From Streptomyces sp. NBC_01478 (GTDB lineage Bacteria > Actinomycetota > Actinomycetes > Streptomycetales > Streptomycetaceae): a stretch of 64,000 nt of DNA. Of the stretch, positions 43,960 through 56,219 are shown in pieces. The number at the start of each line of letters is the position of its first letter. Positions within the stretch are counted from its first letter, which is position 1. The translations under genes were made by a program, and so were the position numbers. A model generated the notes under the pieces. That model was not told the origin of the DNA. It ran no database searches and worked only from the letters and a program-made list of their open reading frames with translations. The DNA is taken from the NCBI RefSeq assembly GCF_036227225.1, contig NZ_CP109444.1:434001-498000 (forward strand), read 5' to 3'.

Positions 43960-45333
43960 ATGACCGACACCGGATCGCTCCTGGCGAAGGTGGTGGGACC
44001 GGAGCACGTCCTCACGGAGGACGGTGTTCCGGAGGAGTACGGCCACGACGAGTCACTGGCCGTCGTGCCGCGACGGCCGAGGTACGCGGTGCGTCCCGCC
44101 ACGGCGGCCGAGGTGTCGGGGGTCGTCGCGGTCGCCGCCGCGCGGCGGGTCCCCGTGACTGCGCGAGGCTCCGGCACCGGGCTCTGCGGGGCCTGCGTGC
44201 CCGGCACGGACGGGATCGTCGTGTCCTTCGAGCGCATGGACCAGGTGCTGGAGATCGACGCCGACAATCACGTGGCAGTCGTCCAGCCCGGTGTCACCCT
44301 GGCCGAACTCGACCGCCACGCCGCCGAGTTCGGGCTGTGCTATCCGGTGCGCCCGGGTGAGCAGAGCGCGTCGGTCGGCGGCACCATCTCCACCAACGCC
44401 GGTGGCATGCACGCCGTCCGGCACGGCGTCACCCGGCACCATGTCCTCGGCGTGGAGGCCGTGTTGGCCTCCGGCGCGGTCGTACGCAGCGGCGGCAAGT
44501 ACGTGAAGACCAGCACCGGCTACGACCTGACGCAGTTGATCGTCGGCTCCGAGGGCACCCTGGCCCTCGTCACCGAGGCGGTCCTGCGCCTGAAGCCCCG
44601 AGCCGGGCACAGCGCGACCGTGCTGGCACCCTTCGCCACGGCCGAGGAGATCACCCGCGCGGTGCCGCGCCTGCTGGCCCAGGGCCTGGATCCGCTGGCC
44701 CTGGAGTACGTCGACATGCTCACGATGGCGGCGATGACCGCCCGGCAGGATCTCGGGCTCGGCATCCCGGAGCAGGTCCGCGAGACGGCGCTCGCCTATC
44801 TGGTCGTGGTCCTCGAAGAGCAGTCGTCCGAGCGGCTCGACGCCAATGTGGAGTCGCTCGGCGGGCAGTTGCTCGACCTGGGCGCGGCCGACGTCTACGT
44901 GCTGCCCGCAGCAGCCGCACGCCAACTCATCGAGGCCCGGGAGCAGGCCTTCTGGGCCTCCAAGGCGGCCGGCGCCGACGAGATCGTGGACATCGTGGTG
45001 CCCCGCGCGTACCTGCCCCGGCTGCTCGCCGCGGCGGACGTCATCGCCAAGGACAGCGGATCGGTCATCACCGGCTGCGGGCATGCCGGGGACGGCAACG
45101 TGCACCTCGCGGTCTTCCAGCCGGACGAGCAGCGACGGGACGAGGTCCTCCGACGACTGTTCCGGGCGGGCACGGACCTCGGCGGGGCCATCTCCGGCGA
45201 GCACGGCATCGGGACGGCGAAGAAGCGGTACTTCCTGGAGCTGGAGGACCCCGCCAAGGTGGAACTGATGCGCCGGATCAAGCACGCCTTCGACCCCGAC
45301 GGGATCCTCAACCCCGGTGTCCTCTTCGACTGA
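43960..45333 (+). CDS. FAD-linked oxidase, glycolate/D-lactate dehydrogenase (GlcD-like)
   Basis: A 457-residue member of the vanillyl-alcohol-oxidase/GlcD group. PVTARGSGTGLCGACVPG and SVGGTISTNAGGMHAVRHG form the FAD-binding part; GCGHAGDGNVHLAVF and GEHGIGTAKKRYF near the end are the substrate/cofactor motifs. It oxidises a 2-hydroxy acid such as glycolate or D-lactate. No iron-sulfur GlcF partner is next to it. It is 23 bases before a ThDP enzyme gene, with which it may form an operon. Confidence 0.88.
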   Translation: MTDTGSLLAKVVGPEHVLTEDGVPEEYGHDESLAVVPRRPRYAVRPATAAEVSGVVAVAAARRVPVTARGSGTGLCGACVPGTDGIVVSFERMDQVLEIDADNHVAVVQPGVTLAELDRHAAEFGLCYPVRPGEQSASVGGTISTNAGGMHAVRHGVTRHHVLGVEAVLASGAVVRSGGKYVKTSTGYDLTQLIVGSEGTLALVTEAVLRLKPRAGHSATVLAPFATAEEITRAVPRLLAQGLDPLALEYVDMLTMAAMTARQDLGLGIPEQVRETALAYLVVVLEEQSSERLDANVESLGGQLLDLGAADVYVLPAAAARQLIEAREQAFWASKAAGADEIVDIVVPRAYLPRLLAAADVIAKDSGSVITGCGHAGDGNVHLAVFQPDEQRRDEVLRRLFRAGTDLGGAISGEHGIGTAKKRYFLELEDPAKVELMRRIKHAFDPDGILNPGVLFD

Positions 45334-45356
45334 GCCGGAACGAACCGACCGAGCGC

Positions 45357-46928
45357 GTGAAGGACGGAATCACCGTGAACGGTGCCCATGCCGTTGCCCG
45401 CACCCTCCTGAAATCCGGGGTCGAGGTGTGCTTCGCCAACCCCGGCACCTCCGAACTGCACTTCGTCGCCGCCCTGGACGACGAGCCCAGCCTGCGGGCC
45501 GTGTCCTGCCTGTTCGAGGGTGTGGCCACCGGCGCGGCCGACGGCTACGGCCGCATGACCGGCCGACCCGCCGCCACCCTGCTTCATCTCGGCCCCGGGC
45601 TGAGCAACGGCCTGGCCAACCTCCACAACGCCCGCCGCGCCGCCACCCCGGTGGTGAACCTGGTCGGCGACCACGCGACTTTCCACAAGAAATACGACGC
45701 GCCGCTGGAGTCGGACGTCGACGCGCTGGCCCGTACGGTCTCCGGTTGGGTCCGCCGCTGCGGCGACCCCGCCGCAGCCGGCATTGACGTGGCGGAGGCG
45801 GTTGCCGCCGCGACCGGTGCACCGGGGCAGGTGGCCACCCTGCTGCTGCCCGCCGACGTGTCCTGGTCTGAGGGTGCCCGGCCCGCGCCGCCGCTCGCGG
45901 CCCGGCCACCCGCCGCCGTATCCGCGCAGACGATCGGCACCGTGGCCGCGGCCCTGCGTGGCGGCGAGCCCGCCGCCCTGCTCCTCGGCGGCACAGCCAC
46001 CCGCGAACCGGCGCTGAGCGCGGCCGGCCGGATCGCCGCCACCACCGGTGCCCGCCTCCTGTGCGAGACGTTCCCGGCCCGCCTGGAACGCGGCGCGGGG
46101 CTGCCCGCCGTGGAGCGGCTCGGCTACCTCTCCGAGGGGGCGACGGCCCAACTCGACGGCGTACGGCACCTCGTGCTGGTGGGCGCCCGCGCCCCGGTGT
46201 CGTTCTTCGCCCACCCGGGCCTGCCCGGTGTGCTGACGCCGGACGACTGCCGGATCCACACCCTGGCCACGACGGCCGACGACATCCCCGCGGCGCTGGA
46301 CGACCTGGCGGACACCCTGGCCGCGGACACACCCGCGGTGCTCCAGGCCGCCGTACGGCCGACTCTGCCCACTGGCGAACTGACCGCCGAGACCGCCGCT
46401 GCCGTCGTCGGGACGCTCCTGCCGGAGGGAGCGATCGTGGTGGACGAGGCGAATACCTCCGGTCTCTGGCTCCCCGGGGCAACGGCGGGAGCACCACGCC
46501 ACGACTGGCTCACTCTCACCGGCGGGGCCATCGGCCAGGGCCTGCCGCTCGCCGCCGGCGCAGCGATCGCCTGCCCGGACCGGCCGGTGCTGTGCCTGGA
46601 GGCCGACGGCAGTGCCATGTACACCATCTCGGCGCTGTGGACCCATGCCCGCGAGGAGCTCGACATCACCACCGTGGTCTTCGCCAACGGCTCGTACGCG
46701 ATCCTCGACATGGAATCCCAGCGCCTCGGTACGCCCGCGAACGGCCCCGCCCACCGCGACCTGCTCGATCTGACCCGGCCCGGCCTCGACTTCGTCGCCC
46801 TCGCCCGGGGCATGGGCGTACCGGCGTCGCACGCGACCACGGCCGAGGACTTCACGGACCGGTTGCGCGAGGCCTTCGCCGAGCCGGGGCCGCATCTCAT
46901 CGAGGCTGTTGTGCCGGCGCTGTTCTGA
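45357..46928 (+). CDS. Acetolactate-synthase-like ThDP enzyme
   Basis: A 523-residue thiamine-diphosphate enzyme. The N-terminal module has FANPGTSELHFV and the catalytic glutamate in CLFEGVATGAADGYGR. The C-terminal ThDP motif reads EADGSAMYTISALWTHA, with E replacing the usual G of GDG. The residues FHKKYDAPLESDVDALA resemble the acetolactate synthase / benzoylformate-decarboxylase-like group. No regulatory small subunit is adjacent, so a biosynthetic AHAS role is doubtful. The GTG at 45357 begins just after the GlcD-like gene. The substrate is probably a 2-oxo acid related to that oxidase. Confidence 0.8.
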   Translation: MKDGITVNGAHAVARTLLKSGVEVCFANPGTSELHFVAALDDEPSLRAVSCLFEGVATGAADGYGRMTGRPAATLLHLGPGLSNGLANLHNARRAATPVVNLVGDHATFHKKYDAPLESDVDALARTVSGWVRRCGDPAAAGIDVAEAVAAATGAPGQVATLLLPADVSWSEGARPAPPLAARPPAAVSAQTIGTVAAALRGGEPAALLLGGTATREPALSAAGRIAATTGARLLCETFPARLERGAGLPAVERLGYLSEGATAQLDGVRHLVLVGARAPVSFFAHPGLPGVLTPDDCRIHTLATTADDIPAALDDLADTLAADTPAVLQAAVRPTLPTGELTAETAAAVVGTLLPEGAIVVDEANTSGLWLPGATAGAPRHDWLTLTGGAIGQGLPLAAGAAIACPDRPVLCLEADGSAMYTISALWTHAREELDITTVVFANGSYAILDMESQRLGTPANGPAHRDLLDLTRPGLDFVALARGMGVPASHATTAEDFTDRLREAFAEPGPHLIEAVVPALF

Positions 46929-47160
46929 ACTGTCACCGACCGACGGCCCACATGGCTTGCCGCCGGCCCTCGGAGCAGCGGCGACGGCGAACCAGGTCGC
47001 GCGAGACCACAATGGAGCCGGGTCTGATCACGGGCAGCGGATGTTCACCGGTCGAGTTGTGCCGGTACACGTGTCGGCCGATGTGGCCAGTCGTTACGAT
47101 CATGACCCTCGCTTCGCTGACCAGGGGGTCTTGTGACGACGAAAGGCCCCGCACGCCGCC

Positions 47161-48654
47161 ATGGCTCACCGTTCGGATGACCAAGCTCCCTCCCTTCTCG
47201 GCGGGTTCGGCCTCTCCCCGGAACCACCCGCGGTCCACGCGAAGGTGCTGCGGGACGAACTCGTGGCGGCGGCCGAGTGGGCCGCCCAATACCTGAGCGA
47301 ACTGCCCCAGAGCCCGGTCACTCGTCCCCTGCCTCCGCAGGTGCGATCCCGGCTGCGCACCGGACAACTGCCGCAACGGGGTGGGGAGTTCGGCGGGGTG
47401 CTGGACTTCGTCCGCGACGAGATCGCGCCGTACCCGACCGGGAACGGACACCCCGCGTTCTTCGCCTGGGTCAACTCGCCGCCCGCACCGGCCGGGATCG
47501 TCGCCGACCTGCTGGCCTGTGCCGTCAACGCGACCTGCGGAATGGGCGAGAACGCCCTGATGGATCTGGAACGCGGCACCGTTCGCATGCTCGCCGACCT
47601 GGCGGGCCTGCCCGACGGCGCGGGCGGGGTGCTGACCAGCGGCGGCTCCATGGCCAACCTGCTTGCCCTGGCCACCGCCCGCACCTGGTTCCTCACCCGG
47701 CGCGGCTCCGCCGACGGCGCCGCCTTCGACCGCGACCACGCCCGTCTCACCCTGTACCACAGCGCCCAGGCGCACATGTCCGTCGCCAAGGCGGCCGCCT
47801 GCATCGGTCTGCCCGCCCACCGGCTGCGGCCCGTCGCCACCGACCCGCAGGACCGGCTGGACCCCGCCGCGCTGCGCGCCGCGGTCATCGCCGACCTGGA
47901 CGCGGGCCTGCTGCCCTTCTGCACCGTCACCACGCTGGGCACCACCGCCACCGGCGCCGTAGATCCCCTCGAACCGATCACGGACCTGTGCCGGAGCGTG
48001 GGGATGTGGCACCACGCCGACGGGGCGTGGGGCGGACTCGGCGCCGCCGTGCCGACCCTGGCGCCCCACTACGTGGGCGTCGGCGGAATCGATTCGCTGA
48101 CCGTGGACCCGCACAAGACCCTCAGCGTGCCGGTGGGGTGCGGGGCATTGCTCGTCCCGGACCCCGAGCACCTGCACACGGCCTTCGCCCACCAGGCCTC
48201 CTACCTGACCGCCGGCGAACCGGACGCACTGCCGTGGCTGTCCCATGCGACGATCGAACTGACCCGTCCCGGCACCCGGGCCCTCGGCCTCTGGGCCACC
48301 CTGCACCACCTGGGCCGCGACGGCGTCACCGGCCTGATCGAGCACTACCTGGCCCTCGCCGACCAGTTGCGCGAGCGGATCACCGCCGAACCCCGGCTTC
48401 ACCTGCTGGCCGGCGGTCCGTGGCCGGTCGTCTGCTTCCGGATCGCCGACCCCGACCTGGGCGATCCTGATGCCCTCCACTCGCGCATCGCCCGCCGCGT
48501 CCAGGACAACGGACGCGCCTACCTCGCCACCGTGGCCGTCCACGGCCGCACCGTCCTGCGCGCCGCCCTGTGCAACTACCGCACCACCACCGGCGACCTA
48601 GACCTGCTGATCCGCGAAGTCCTCCACGCCGCCGACGACGAGCGCCCCGCCTGA
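47161..48654 (+). CDS. PLP-dependent group II amino acid decarboxylase
   Basis: A 497-residue fold-type I decarboxylase. GHPAFFAWVNSPPAPAGIVA, TSGGSMANLLALATAR and the PLP lysine in TVDPHKTLSVPVGCGALL are family signatures; HHADGAWGG places the PLP-binding aspartate. Related enzymes act on glutamate, diaminobutyrate or aromatic amino acids, and the exact substrate cannot be assigned. The ATG at 47161 is the first in the open frame, and no ideal ribosome-binding site precedes it. It converges with the PPDK gene. Confidence 0.85.
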   Translation: MAHRSDDQAPSLLGGFGLSPEPPAVHAKVLRDELVAAAEWAAQYLSELPQSPVTRPLPPQVRSRLRTGQLPQRGGEFGGVLDFVRDEIAPYPTGNGHPAFFAWVNSPPAPAGIVADLLACAVNATCGMGENALMDLERGTVRMLADLAGLPDGAGGVLTSGGSMANLLALATARTWFLTRRGSADGAAFDRDHARLTLYHSAQAHMSVAKAAACIGLPAHRLRPVATDPQDRLDPAALRAAVIADLDAGLLPFCTVTTLGTTATGAVDPLEPITDLCRSVGMWHHADGAWGGLGAAVPTLAPHYVGVGGIDSLTVDPHKTLSVPVGCGALLVPDPEHLHTAFAHQASYLTAGEPDALPWLSHATIELTRPGTRALGLWATLHHLGRDGVTGLIEHYLALADQLRERITAEPRLHLLAGGPWPVVCFRIADPDLGDPDALHSRIARRVQDNGRAYLATVAVHGRTVLRAALCNYRTTTGDLDLLIREVLHAADDERPA

Positions 48655-48689
48655 GCGAATCCGTCGGCCACCGACGTGCTCGGCGCAAG

Positions 48690-48756
48690 GTGGGCACAGG
48701 TCCCGTGATCACGAAGCTGCGACGCTCCATGATCGACCAGGGAGACCTGTGCCCAC
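48690..48756. repeat. 13-bp inverted repeat between convergent genes
   Basis: GTGGGCACAGGTC (48690-48702) and GACCTGTGCCCAC (48744-48756) are exact complements 41 bases apart. It lies between the decarboxylase and PPDK stops, so it may be a bidirectional terminator. The sequence between (CGTGATCACGAAGCTGCGA) looks like the outer end of a Streptomyces insertion sequence, so an IS relic is an alternative. Confidence 0.55.
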
Positions 48757-48779
48757 GGCCTTCACGGGGACCGAGCCGC

Positions 48780-51482
<2,703 letters not shown>

Positions 51483-51497
51483 CAGGACTCGGGCCTC

Positions 51498-52409
51498 TCA
51501 CTCGTGGGGTACGACGGCCACGGGGCAGCCGACGTGATGGATGGCGGCGTGCGTGACGGGTCCGATGCGCGGGCCCGCCGGACGGTCGGTGAGGTGCCGG
51601 CCGACCACGAGGAGGGCCGCCCCGGAGGCGGCCCGGAGCAGCGCGGATTGCGCCCGGCCCTCCGCAACCGTCTCGGCGACCTCGACGCCGGGGTACTTGT
51701 CGCGCCAGATCTGGAGTACGGCGGACAGGAAGCCGAGCCACTCCTCGGCCCGCTGTGGTCCGCCCACCAGGCCGATCTCGCCGGGGCCGAGCCCCAGCGG
51801 GGACGGAGGCTGCCAGGCGTGGACCACGTGGAGCCGTGCGTCGCGCAGCCGGGCCGCCTCGAAGGCGAACTCGATCACCGCGTCGCAGGGATCGCCGAGG
51901 TCGACGCCCAGGACCACGTCCCGGTAGCCGGTCAGGACGGAGGGGCGGCCGCCGGGCGCCGCAAGGTGTTCGTCTGCGGCTTCCTCGCCCGCCCGGACGA
52001 GAACCACGGGACGGGTGGCGCGGGCCACCACGCCCTGGGCGACCGAGCCCACCAGGAACCCAGTGACACCGCTCAGGCCGCGCGAACCCAGCACCAGCAG
52101 CTCGGCCTCCTCGGCCGCCTTCAGCAGGGCGGCGGTCGCGGGACCCTCCACCTGCTCGTCGTACGGGCGGACGTTCGGGGCAACGGCACGGACCCTCGCC
52201 TTGGCCTGCCGCAGGACGCGGCGGGCCTGATGCCGCTGCGCGGCTGTGACGGGCTCGCCGTACTCCTGGCGCGGGTGCCAGTTCCAGACATGGGTCAGCC
52301 GCAGCGGCCTGTCGCGGCGTGCCGCCTCGCGGGCGGCCCAGTCGGCCGCGGCGAGACTCTCGGCGGAACCGTCGACTCCGGCGATGACGGGCGGCAGCAT
52401 GATCCGCAC
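51498..52409 (-). CDS. Universal stress protein, two UspA domains
   Basis: A 303-residue tandem-UspA protein. The first domain starts PVIAGVDGSAESLAAADWAA and has the ATP-binding segment VLGSRGLSGVTGFLVGSVAQ. The second ends VVGRHLTDRPAGPRIGPVTH. Actinobacterial proteins of this size bind ATP and are often induced by low oxygen. GAGGTG precedes the ATG. It is the first gene of the USP-PPDK unit and divergent from a second universal stress protein. Confidence 0.92.
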   Translation of the reverse strand: MRIMLPPVIAGVDGSAESLAAADWAAREAARRDRPLRLTHVWNWHPRQEYGEPVTAAQRHQARRVLRQAKARVRAVAPNVRPYDEQVEGPATAALLKAAEEAELLVLGSRGLSGVTGFLVGSVAQGVVARATRPVVLVRAGEEAADEHLAAPGGRPSVLTGYRDVVLGVDLGDPCDAVIEFAFEAARLRDARLHVVHAWQPPSPLGLGPGEIGLVGGPQRAEEWLGFLSAVLQIWRDKYPGVEVAETVAEGRAQSALLRAASGAALLVVGRHLTDRPAGPRIGPVTHAAIHHVGCPVAVVPHE

Positions 52410-52490
52410 CTCCTGCGCTCGGTCTGCTCCTCCCCTCCAGCGTCGTCCCGCGGCCTACGGGCAGGTATGGGCCGCCAGGTCTCCAACCGG

Positions 52491-52504
52491 GGTCCGTTCG
52501 GCCC
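52491..52504. promoter_or_regulatory. DosR/DevR-like site between divergent stress protein genes
   Basis: GGTCCGTTCGGCCC, matching 9 of 14 positions of GGGACTWWAGTCCC. It is about 80 bases from the minus-strand universal stress protein start and 63 from the plus-strand one, so a single site could serve both. Confidence 0.4.
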
Positions 52505-52566
52505 CTGCGCGCGCCCGCCCCGCACGGTCAGGGTGGTAGGGCCACGGACCTGGAGGGCGGCACACC

Positions 52567-53403
52567 ATGGAACGAGTGATCATCACCGGCGTCGACCGGT
52601 CGGCGCGCAGCCGCGTCGCCGCGGACTGGGCGGCGCGCGAGGCGCTGCGGCGCGGGCTGCCCCTGCGGGTGGTGCATGTGGCACCGCCCGAGAACCTGGA
52701 CCCGGTGGAGCACTGGCCCTACCGCCCGGACACCGTGGCGGACCATGTGGTCGCCGAACTCATCGCACGGCACCCGTCGTTGACGGTCCGCGCGGTGAGC
52801 CTCACCGGAGCGCCCGCCCCCGAGCTGCGGACGGCGAGCGCGCACGCGGAACTGGTCGTGCTCGGACTGCGCGGTGAGGGTCAGCACACCCGGATGCCCC
52901 TCGGTTCGACCGCGGCGGCCCTGGCCACCGGGTGCGCCGGACCGCTGGTGCTGGTGCCCGGAACCCTCGTGGGGAGGGACGTCCCGGGCCACACCGACGC
53001 CGTGACCGTGGGTGTCGACGCCCGGGACCCGGCGGGCGGTGCGCTCGGCTTCGCCTTCGAGGCAGCCCGCCTGCACCGCGTCCGCCTGCACGCGGTGCAC
53101 GCCTGGGCACTGCCGGCGGACGCCGCAGCGTCGCCCGTCCCGGTGTCGGTGTCGGAGACGGACCGTGCCACCTGGGAGGACCACGAGGAGGATCTGCTGT
53201 CCGACGCGCTGCGTCCGTGGCGCGGGAAGTACCCGGACGTCGACGTCCGGGAGGACGTGCTGCTGTTCCCGCCGGCCGAGGCCCTGGCCCACGCCTCGGA
53301 GACGTCCGGACTGGTGGTGCTCGGACGGCACACCGCCCCGGGCTCCACCGCACTGGCCCTCCTGGAGCACGCGCGGTGCCCTGTCGCCGTCGTGCCGTCG
53401 TAG
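52567..53403 (+). CDS. Universal stress protein, two UspA domains
   Basis: A 278-residue tandem-UspA protein. The start RVIITGVDRSARSRVAADWA and the segment VVLGLRGEGQHTRMPLGSTA belong to domain one. Domain two has VTVGVDARDPAGGALGFAFE and VVLGRHTAPGSTALALLEHA. GGAGGG lies before the ATG. It is followed by the hydrogenase maturation protease gene after only nine bases, so it leads the hydrogenase accessory operon. Confidence 0.9.
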   Translation: MERVIITGVDRSARSRVAADWAAREALRRGLPLRVVHVAPPENLDPVEHWPYRPDTVADHVVAELIARHPSLTVRAVSLTGAPAPELRTASAHAELVVLGLRGEGQHTRMPLGSTAAALATGCAGPLVLVPGTLVGRDVPGHTDAVTVGVDARDPAGGALGFAFEAARLHRVRLHAVHAWALPADAAASPVPVSVSETDRATWEDHEEDLLSDALRPWRGKYPDVDVREDVLLFPPAEALAHASETSGLVVLGRHTAPGSTALALLEHARCPVAVVPS

Positions 53404-53412
53404 GCCGGGGCG

Positions 53413-53928
53413 GTGAGGGGTGTGAGGACGCGTACGCGCATCGCCGTCATCGGCGTCGGGAACGAGTTCCGGCGCGACGACGGTGTGGGCTGGGCCGTGG
53501 TCGAACGGCTCCGGAAACGGGCCGAGGCCGGGCCACACCACTCGGACACCGTGTGGGCGACCTGCGACGGTGATCCGGGCCGGCTGATCGCGCTGTGGGA
53601 GAGCGCCGCCCTGGCCGTGGTCGTCGACGCGGCCCACGCGCACCCCGGCACCCCCGGCCGCGTCCACCGGCTCGAACTCGACGCCGGACGCATCGACGGA
53701 CCGCGGTCCACCAGCTCGCACGGGCTGGGCCTCGGCGAGGCCGTCGAACTGGCCCGGGTTCTCGGCCTCCTGCCGGACCACCTGGTCGTGTACGCGGTGG
53801 AGGGCGCCGACGGTTCCTTCGGCACCGGCCTTTCCCCCGCTGTCGCGGCCGCGGTGGATCCGCTCGTGACGGCCGTCGAGGACGAACTCACGCGGCACCA
53901 GGACGAGTTGGCCGGGGGGCGGTCGTGA
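53413..53928 (+). CDS. Hydrogenase maturation endopeptidase
   Basis: A 171-residue HyaD/HycI/HoxW-type protease that trims the C-terminus of the hydrogenase large subunit after nickel insertion. IAVIGVGNEFRRDDGVGWAV holds the first acidic nickel-sensing residue (E in GNEF) and DDGVG; VVDAAHAHPGTPGRV carries the second (D). A histidine lies in SSHGLGLGEAVEL. The GTG at 53413 is used, and another GTG nine bases later is possible. It overlaps hypF by one base (TGATG). The substrate is surely the large subunit at 59764. Confidence 0.9.
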   Translation: MRGVRTRTRIAVIGVGNEFRRDDGVGWAVVERLRKRAEAGPHHSDTVWATCDGDPGRLIALWESAALAVVVDAAHAHPGTPGRVHRLELDAGRIDGPRSTSSHGLGLGEAVELARVLGLLPDHLVVYAVEGADGSFGTGLSPAVAAAVDPLVTAVEDELTRHQDELAGGRS

Positions 53929-56213
53929 TGATGCGGCGCTTCCAGGTGTACGGCACCGTCCAGGGCGTCGGCTTCCGCCCCTTCGTGTACCGCACGGCCG
54001 CCGACCTCGGCCTGGACGGCTGGGTGGCCAACGTCAACGGTCATGTGGAGGGCGAGGTCGCCGGACCGCCCCGTGCGATCGACGAGTTCACGGCCCGGCT
54101 GCGCACCGCCGCGCCCGTCCTGGCCCGGGTACGCCGGGTCCAACTGGCCGACGGCGCACGGCAGTCGGCGTACCGCCCGGGCTTCCACGTCCGGCAGAGC
54201 GCGCCCGCACCCGCGGACGGCACGGTCCGCGAGGTCCCGCCCGACGCGGCGGTCTGCGACGCCTGTCTGCGCGAACTGCGCGATCCGCGCGACCGGCGCC
54301 ACCGCTACCCGTTCGTCAACTGCACGGACTGCGGACCGCGCGCCACGATCATCGAGGACCTTCCCTACGACCGGATCCGCACGACCATGAGCCGCTTCCC
54401 GCTGTGCGCGGACTGCGCGGCCGAGTACACCGACCCGACCGACCGGCGCTTCCACGCCGAACCCATCGCCTGCCCCGCTTGCGGACCGGAACTGGCCTGG
54501 GAGGGACTGCGCGGTGAGGCGGCGCTGCGCGCGGCGGTCAAGACCGTCGCCGGGGGCGGGATCGTCGCACTGAAGGGGCTCGGCGGCTACCAACTGGTGT
54601 GCGACGCCGGCGATCCGGCGGCCGTGGCGGAGCTGCGGAGCCGCAAGCGCCGCCCGACGAAACCGTTCGCCGTGATGGTCCGCGACCTCCGCACGGCGGC
54701 CCGGCTGGCGCGGATCGGCGCCACCGAGCGCGGCGTCCTGACCTCCCCTGAGCGTCCCGTGGTGCTGCTCGCCCGGATGCCGTGGCACGGCACGGACCCG
54801 CTCGCGCCCGAGGTGCACCCGGGCCTGCGCCGGATCGGACTGTTCCTGCCCACCACCGGCCTGCACCACCTCCTGCTCGGCGACCTGAACCGGCCGCTCG
54901 TGGTCACCAGCGGCAACCTCGGCGACGCGCCCATCACCATCGAGGACGACGAGGCCCGGCGCGTCCTTTCGGGCATCGCGGACGGCTTCCTCACGCACGA
55001 CCGCCCGATCCGCTCCCGCTACGACGACTCCGTGGTGCAGTGCACCGGCCGGACCCGGATCACGGTCCGCCGGGCCCGCGGGCTGGCCCCGGCCCCGCTG
55101 CCCTTGCTCGTGGACGAACCCGTCGCCGGGGCCGGCGCCCAGTTGAAGCACACGTTCACGCTCGCCGCCGACGGCCGCGCCCATCTCGGGCCGCACACGG
55201 GCGACTTGGCGGACGTGGCGACCCACGAGGCGTTCCTGGCGTCGTACGACCGGTTGAAGCGGCTCACCGGCATCGAGCCGGTGGCCCTCGCCCACGATCT
55301 GCACCCCGGTTATCTCTCCACGCAGTGGGCCGAGGCGCAGCAGGTGCGCCGCGTCCCGGTGCAGCACCATCACGCGCACGTGGCCGCCTGCGCGGCCGAG
55401 CACGGGGTGCGGGGCCGGTTCCTCGGGATCGCCTACGACGGCCTGGGGCTCGGCGACGACGGCACGCTGTGGGGCGGCGAGATCCTCGTCGCCGACCTCA
55501 GCGGCTACCGCCGCGTGGGCAGGTTCGCGACCGCGCCCCTGCCCGGCGGCGACGCGGCGGTACGCCATCCCTCCCGTACGGCCCTCGGTCGGCTGCTGGG
55601 CAGTGAGACGCTGGGCTCCCCGCTCCCCTACCCGTGGCTGACCCGGTCCTTCACGGACCGGCTCGATCCGGCCGAGGTGGACATCGTGCGCGCCATGGTC
55701 GCCCGGGACGTCAACTGCCCGCGCGCGTCCAGCGCCGGACGGCTCTTCGACACGGTCGCCGCCCTGCTCGGCCTCGCCGACCGGGTGAGTTACGAGGGCG
55801 AGGCGGCCGTCCTGCTCGAAGCGGCGGCGGGCGACGAACACGCCGTACCGCTCGCCCACCGCGTCCTGCGGGCGCAGGGCCTGTGGGTGTACGACCCCAC
55901 GCCCACCCTCACCGACCTGCTGGAACGGCAGGCGGACGGGGAACCCGTGGCCCGGCTGGCCGCCGCCTTCCACGTGACGCTGGGACTCGTCACCGCGGAG
56001 TTGGTCGGACGGGCGGTGGCCGAGGGCGCGCCGCACACGGTGTGCCTGGGCGGCGGCTGCTTCGTCAACCGGCGGCTGCTGACCGAGGTGAAACGCCGCC
56101 TGCACGCGCAGGGACTGCGGGTACTGGTCGGCGGTCAGGTCCCGGTCGGGGACGGCGGAATCAGCTACGGCCAGGCGGCGGTCGCGGCCGCGCGGCTGGC
56201 CCGGGAGAGGTGA
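53928..56213 (+). CDS. hypF: Carbamoyltransferase HypF
   Basis: A 761-residue enzyme that makes the cyanide ligand precursor of the NiFe site from carbamoyl phosphate. Residues 1-90 are an acylphosphatase domain (VQGVGFRPFVYRTA). Two CxxC pairs follow (CDACLRELRD, NCTDCGPRA, then CADCAAEY and CPACGPEL), then a YrdC-like domain (ALKGLGGYQLVCDA) and a Kae1-like domain with QHHHAHVAACAAEHG. The ATG at 53928 overlaps the protease stop. Length is standard for HypF (about 750-780). Confidence 0.96.
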   Translation: MMRRFQVYGTVQGVGFRPFVYRTAADLGLDGWVANVNGHVEGEVAGPPRAIDEFTARLRTAAPVLARVRRVQLADGARQSAYRPGFHVRQSAPAPADGTVREVPPDAAVCDACLRELRDPRDRRHRYPFVNCTDCGPRATIIEDLPYDRIRTTMSRFPLCADCAAEYTDPTDRRFHAEPIACPACGPELAWEGLRGEAALRAAVKTVAGGGIVALKGLGGYQLVCDAGDPAAVAELRSRKRRPTKPFAVMVRDLRTAARLARIGATERGVLTSPERPVVLLARMPWHGTDPLAPEVHPGLRRIGLFLPTTGLHHLLLGDLNRPLVVTSGNLGDAPITIEDDEARRVLSGIADGFLTHDRPIRSRYDDSVVQCTGRTRITVRRARGLAPAPLPLLVDEPVAGAGAQLKHTFTLAADGRAHLGPHTGDLADVATHEAFLASYDRLKRLTGIEPVALAHDLHPGYLSTQWAEAQQVRRVPVQHHHAHVAACAAEHGVRGRFLGIAYDGLGLGDDGTLWGGEILVADLSGYRRVGRFATAPLPGGDAAVRHPSRTALGRLLGSETLGSPLPYPWLTRSFTDRLDPAEVDIVRAMVARDVNCPRASSAGRLFDTVAALLGLADRVSYEGEAAVLLEAAAGDEHAVPLAHRVLRAQGLWVYDPTPTLTDLLERQADGEPVARLAAAFHVTLGLVTAELVGRAVAEGAPHTVCLGGGCFVNRRLLTEVKRRLHAQGLRVLVGGQVPVGDGGISYGQAAVAAARLARER

Positions 56214-56219
56214 ACGCAC

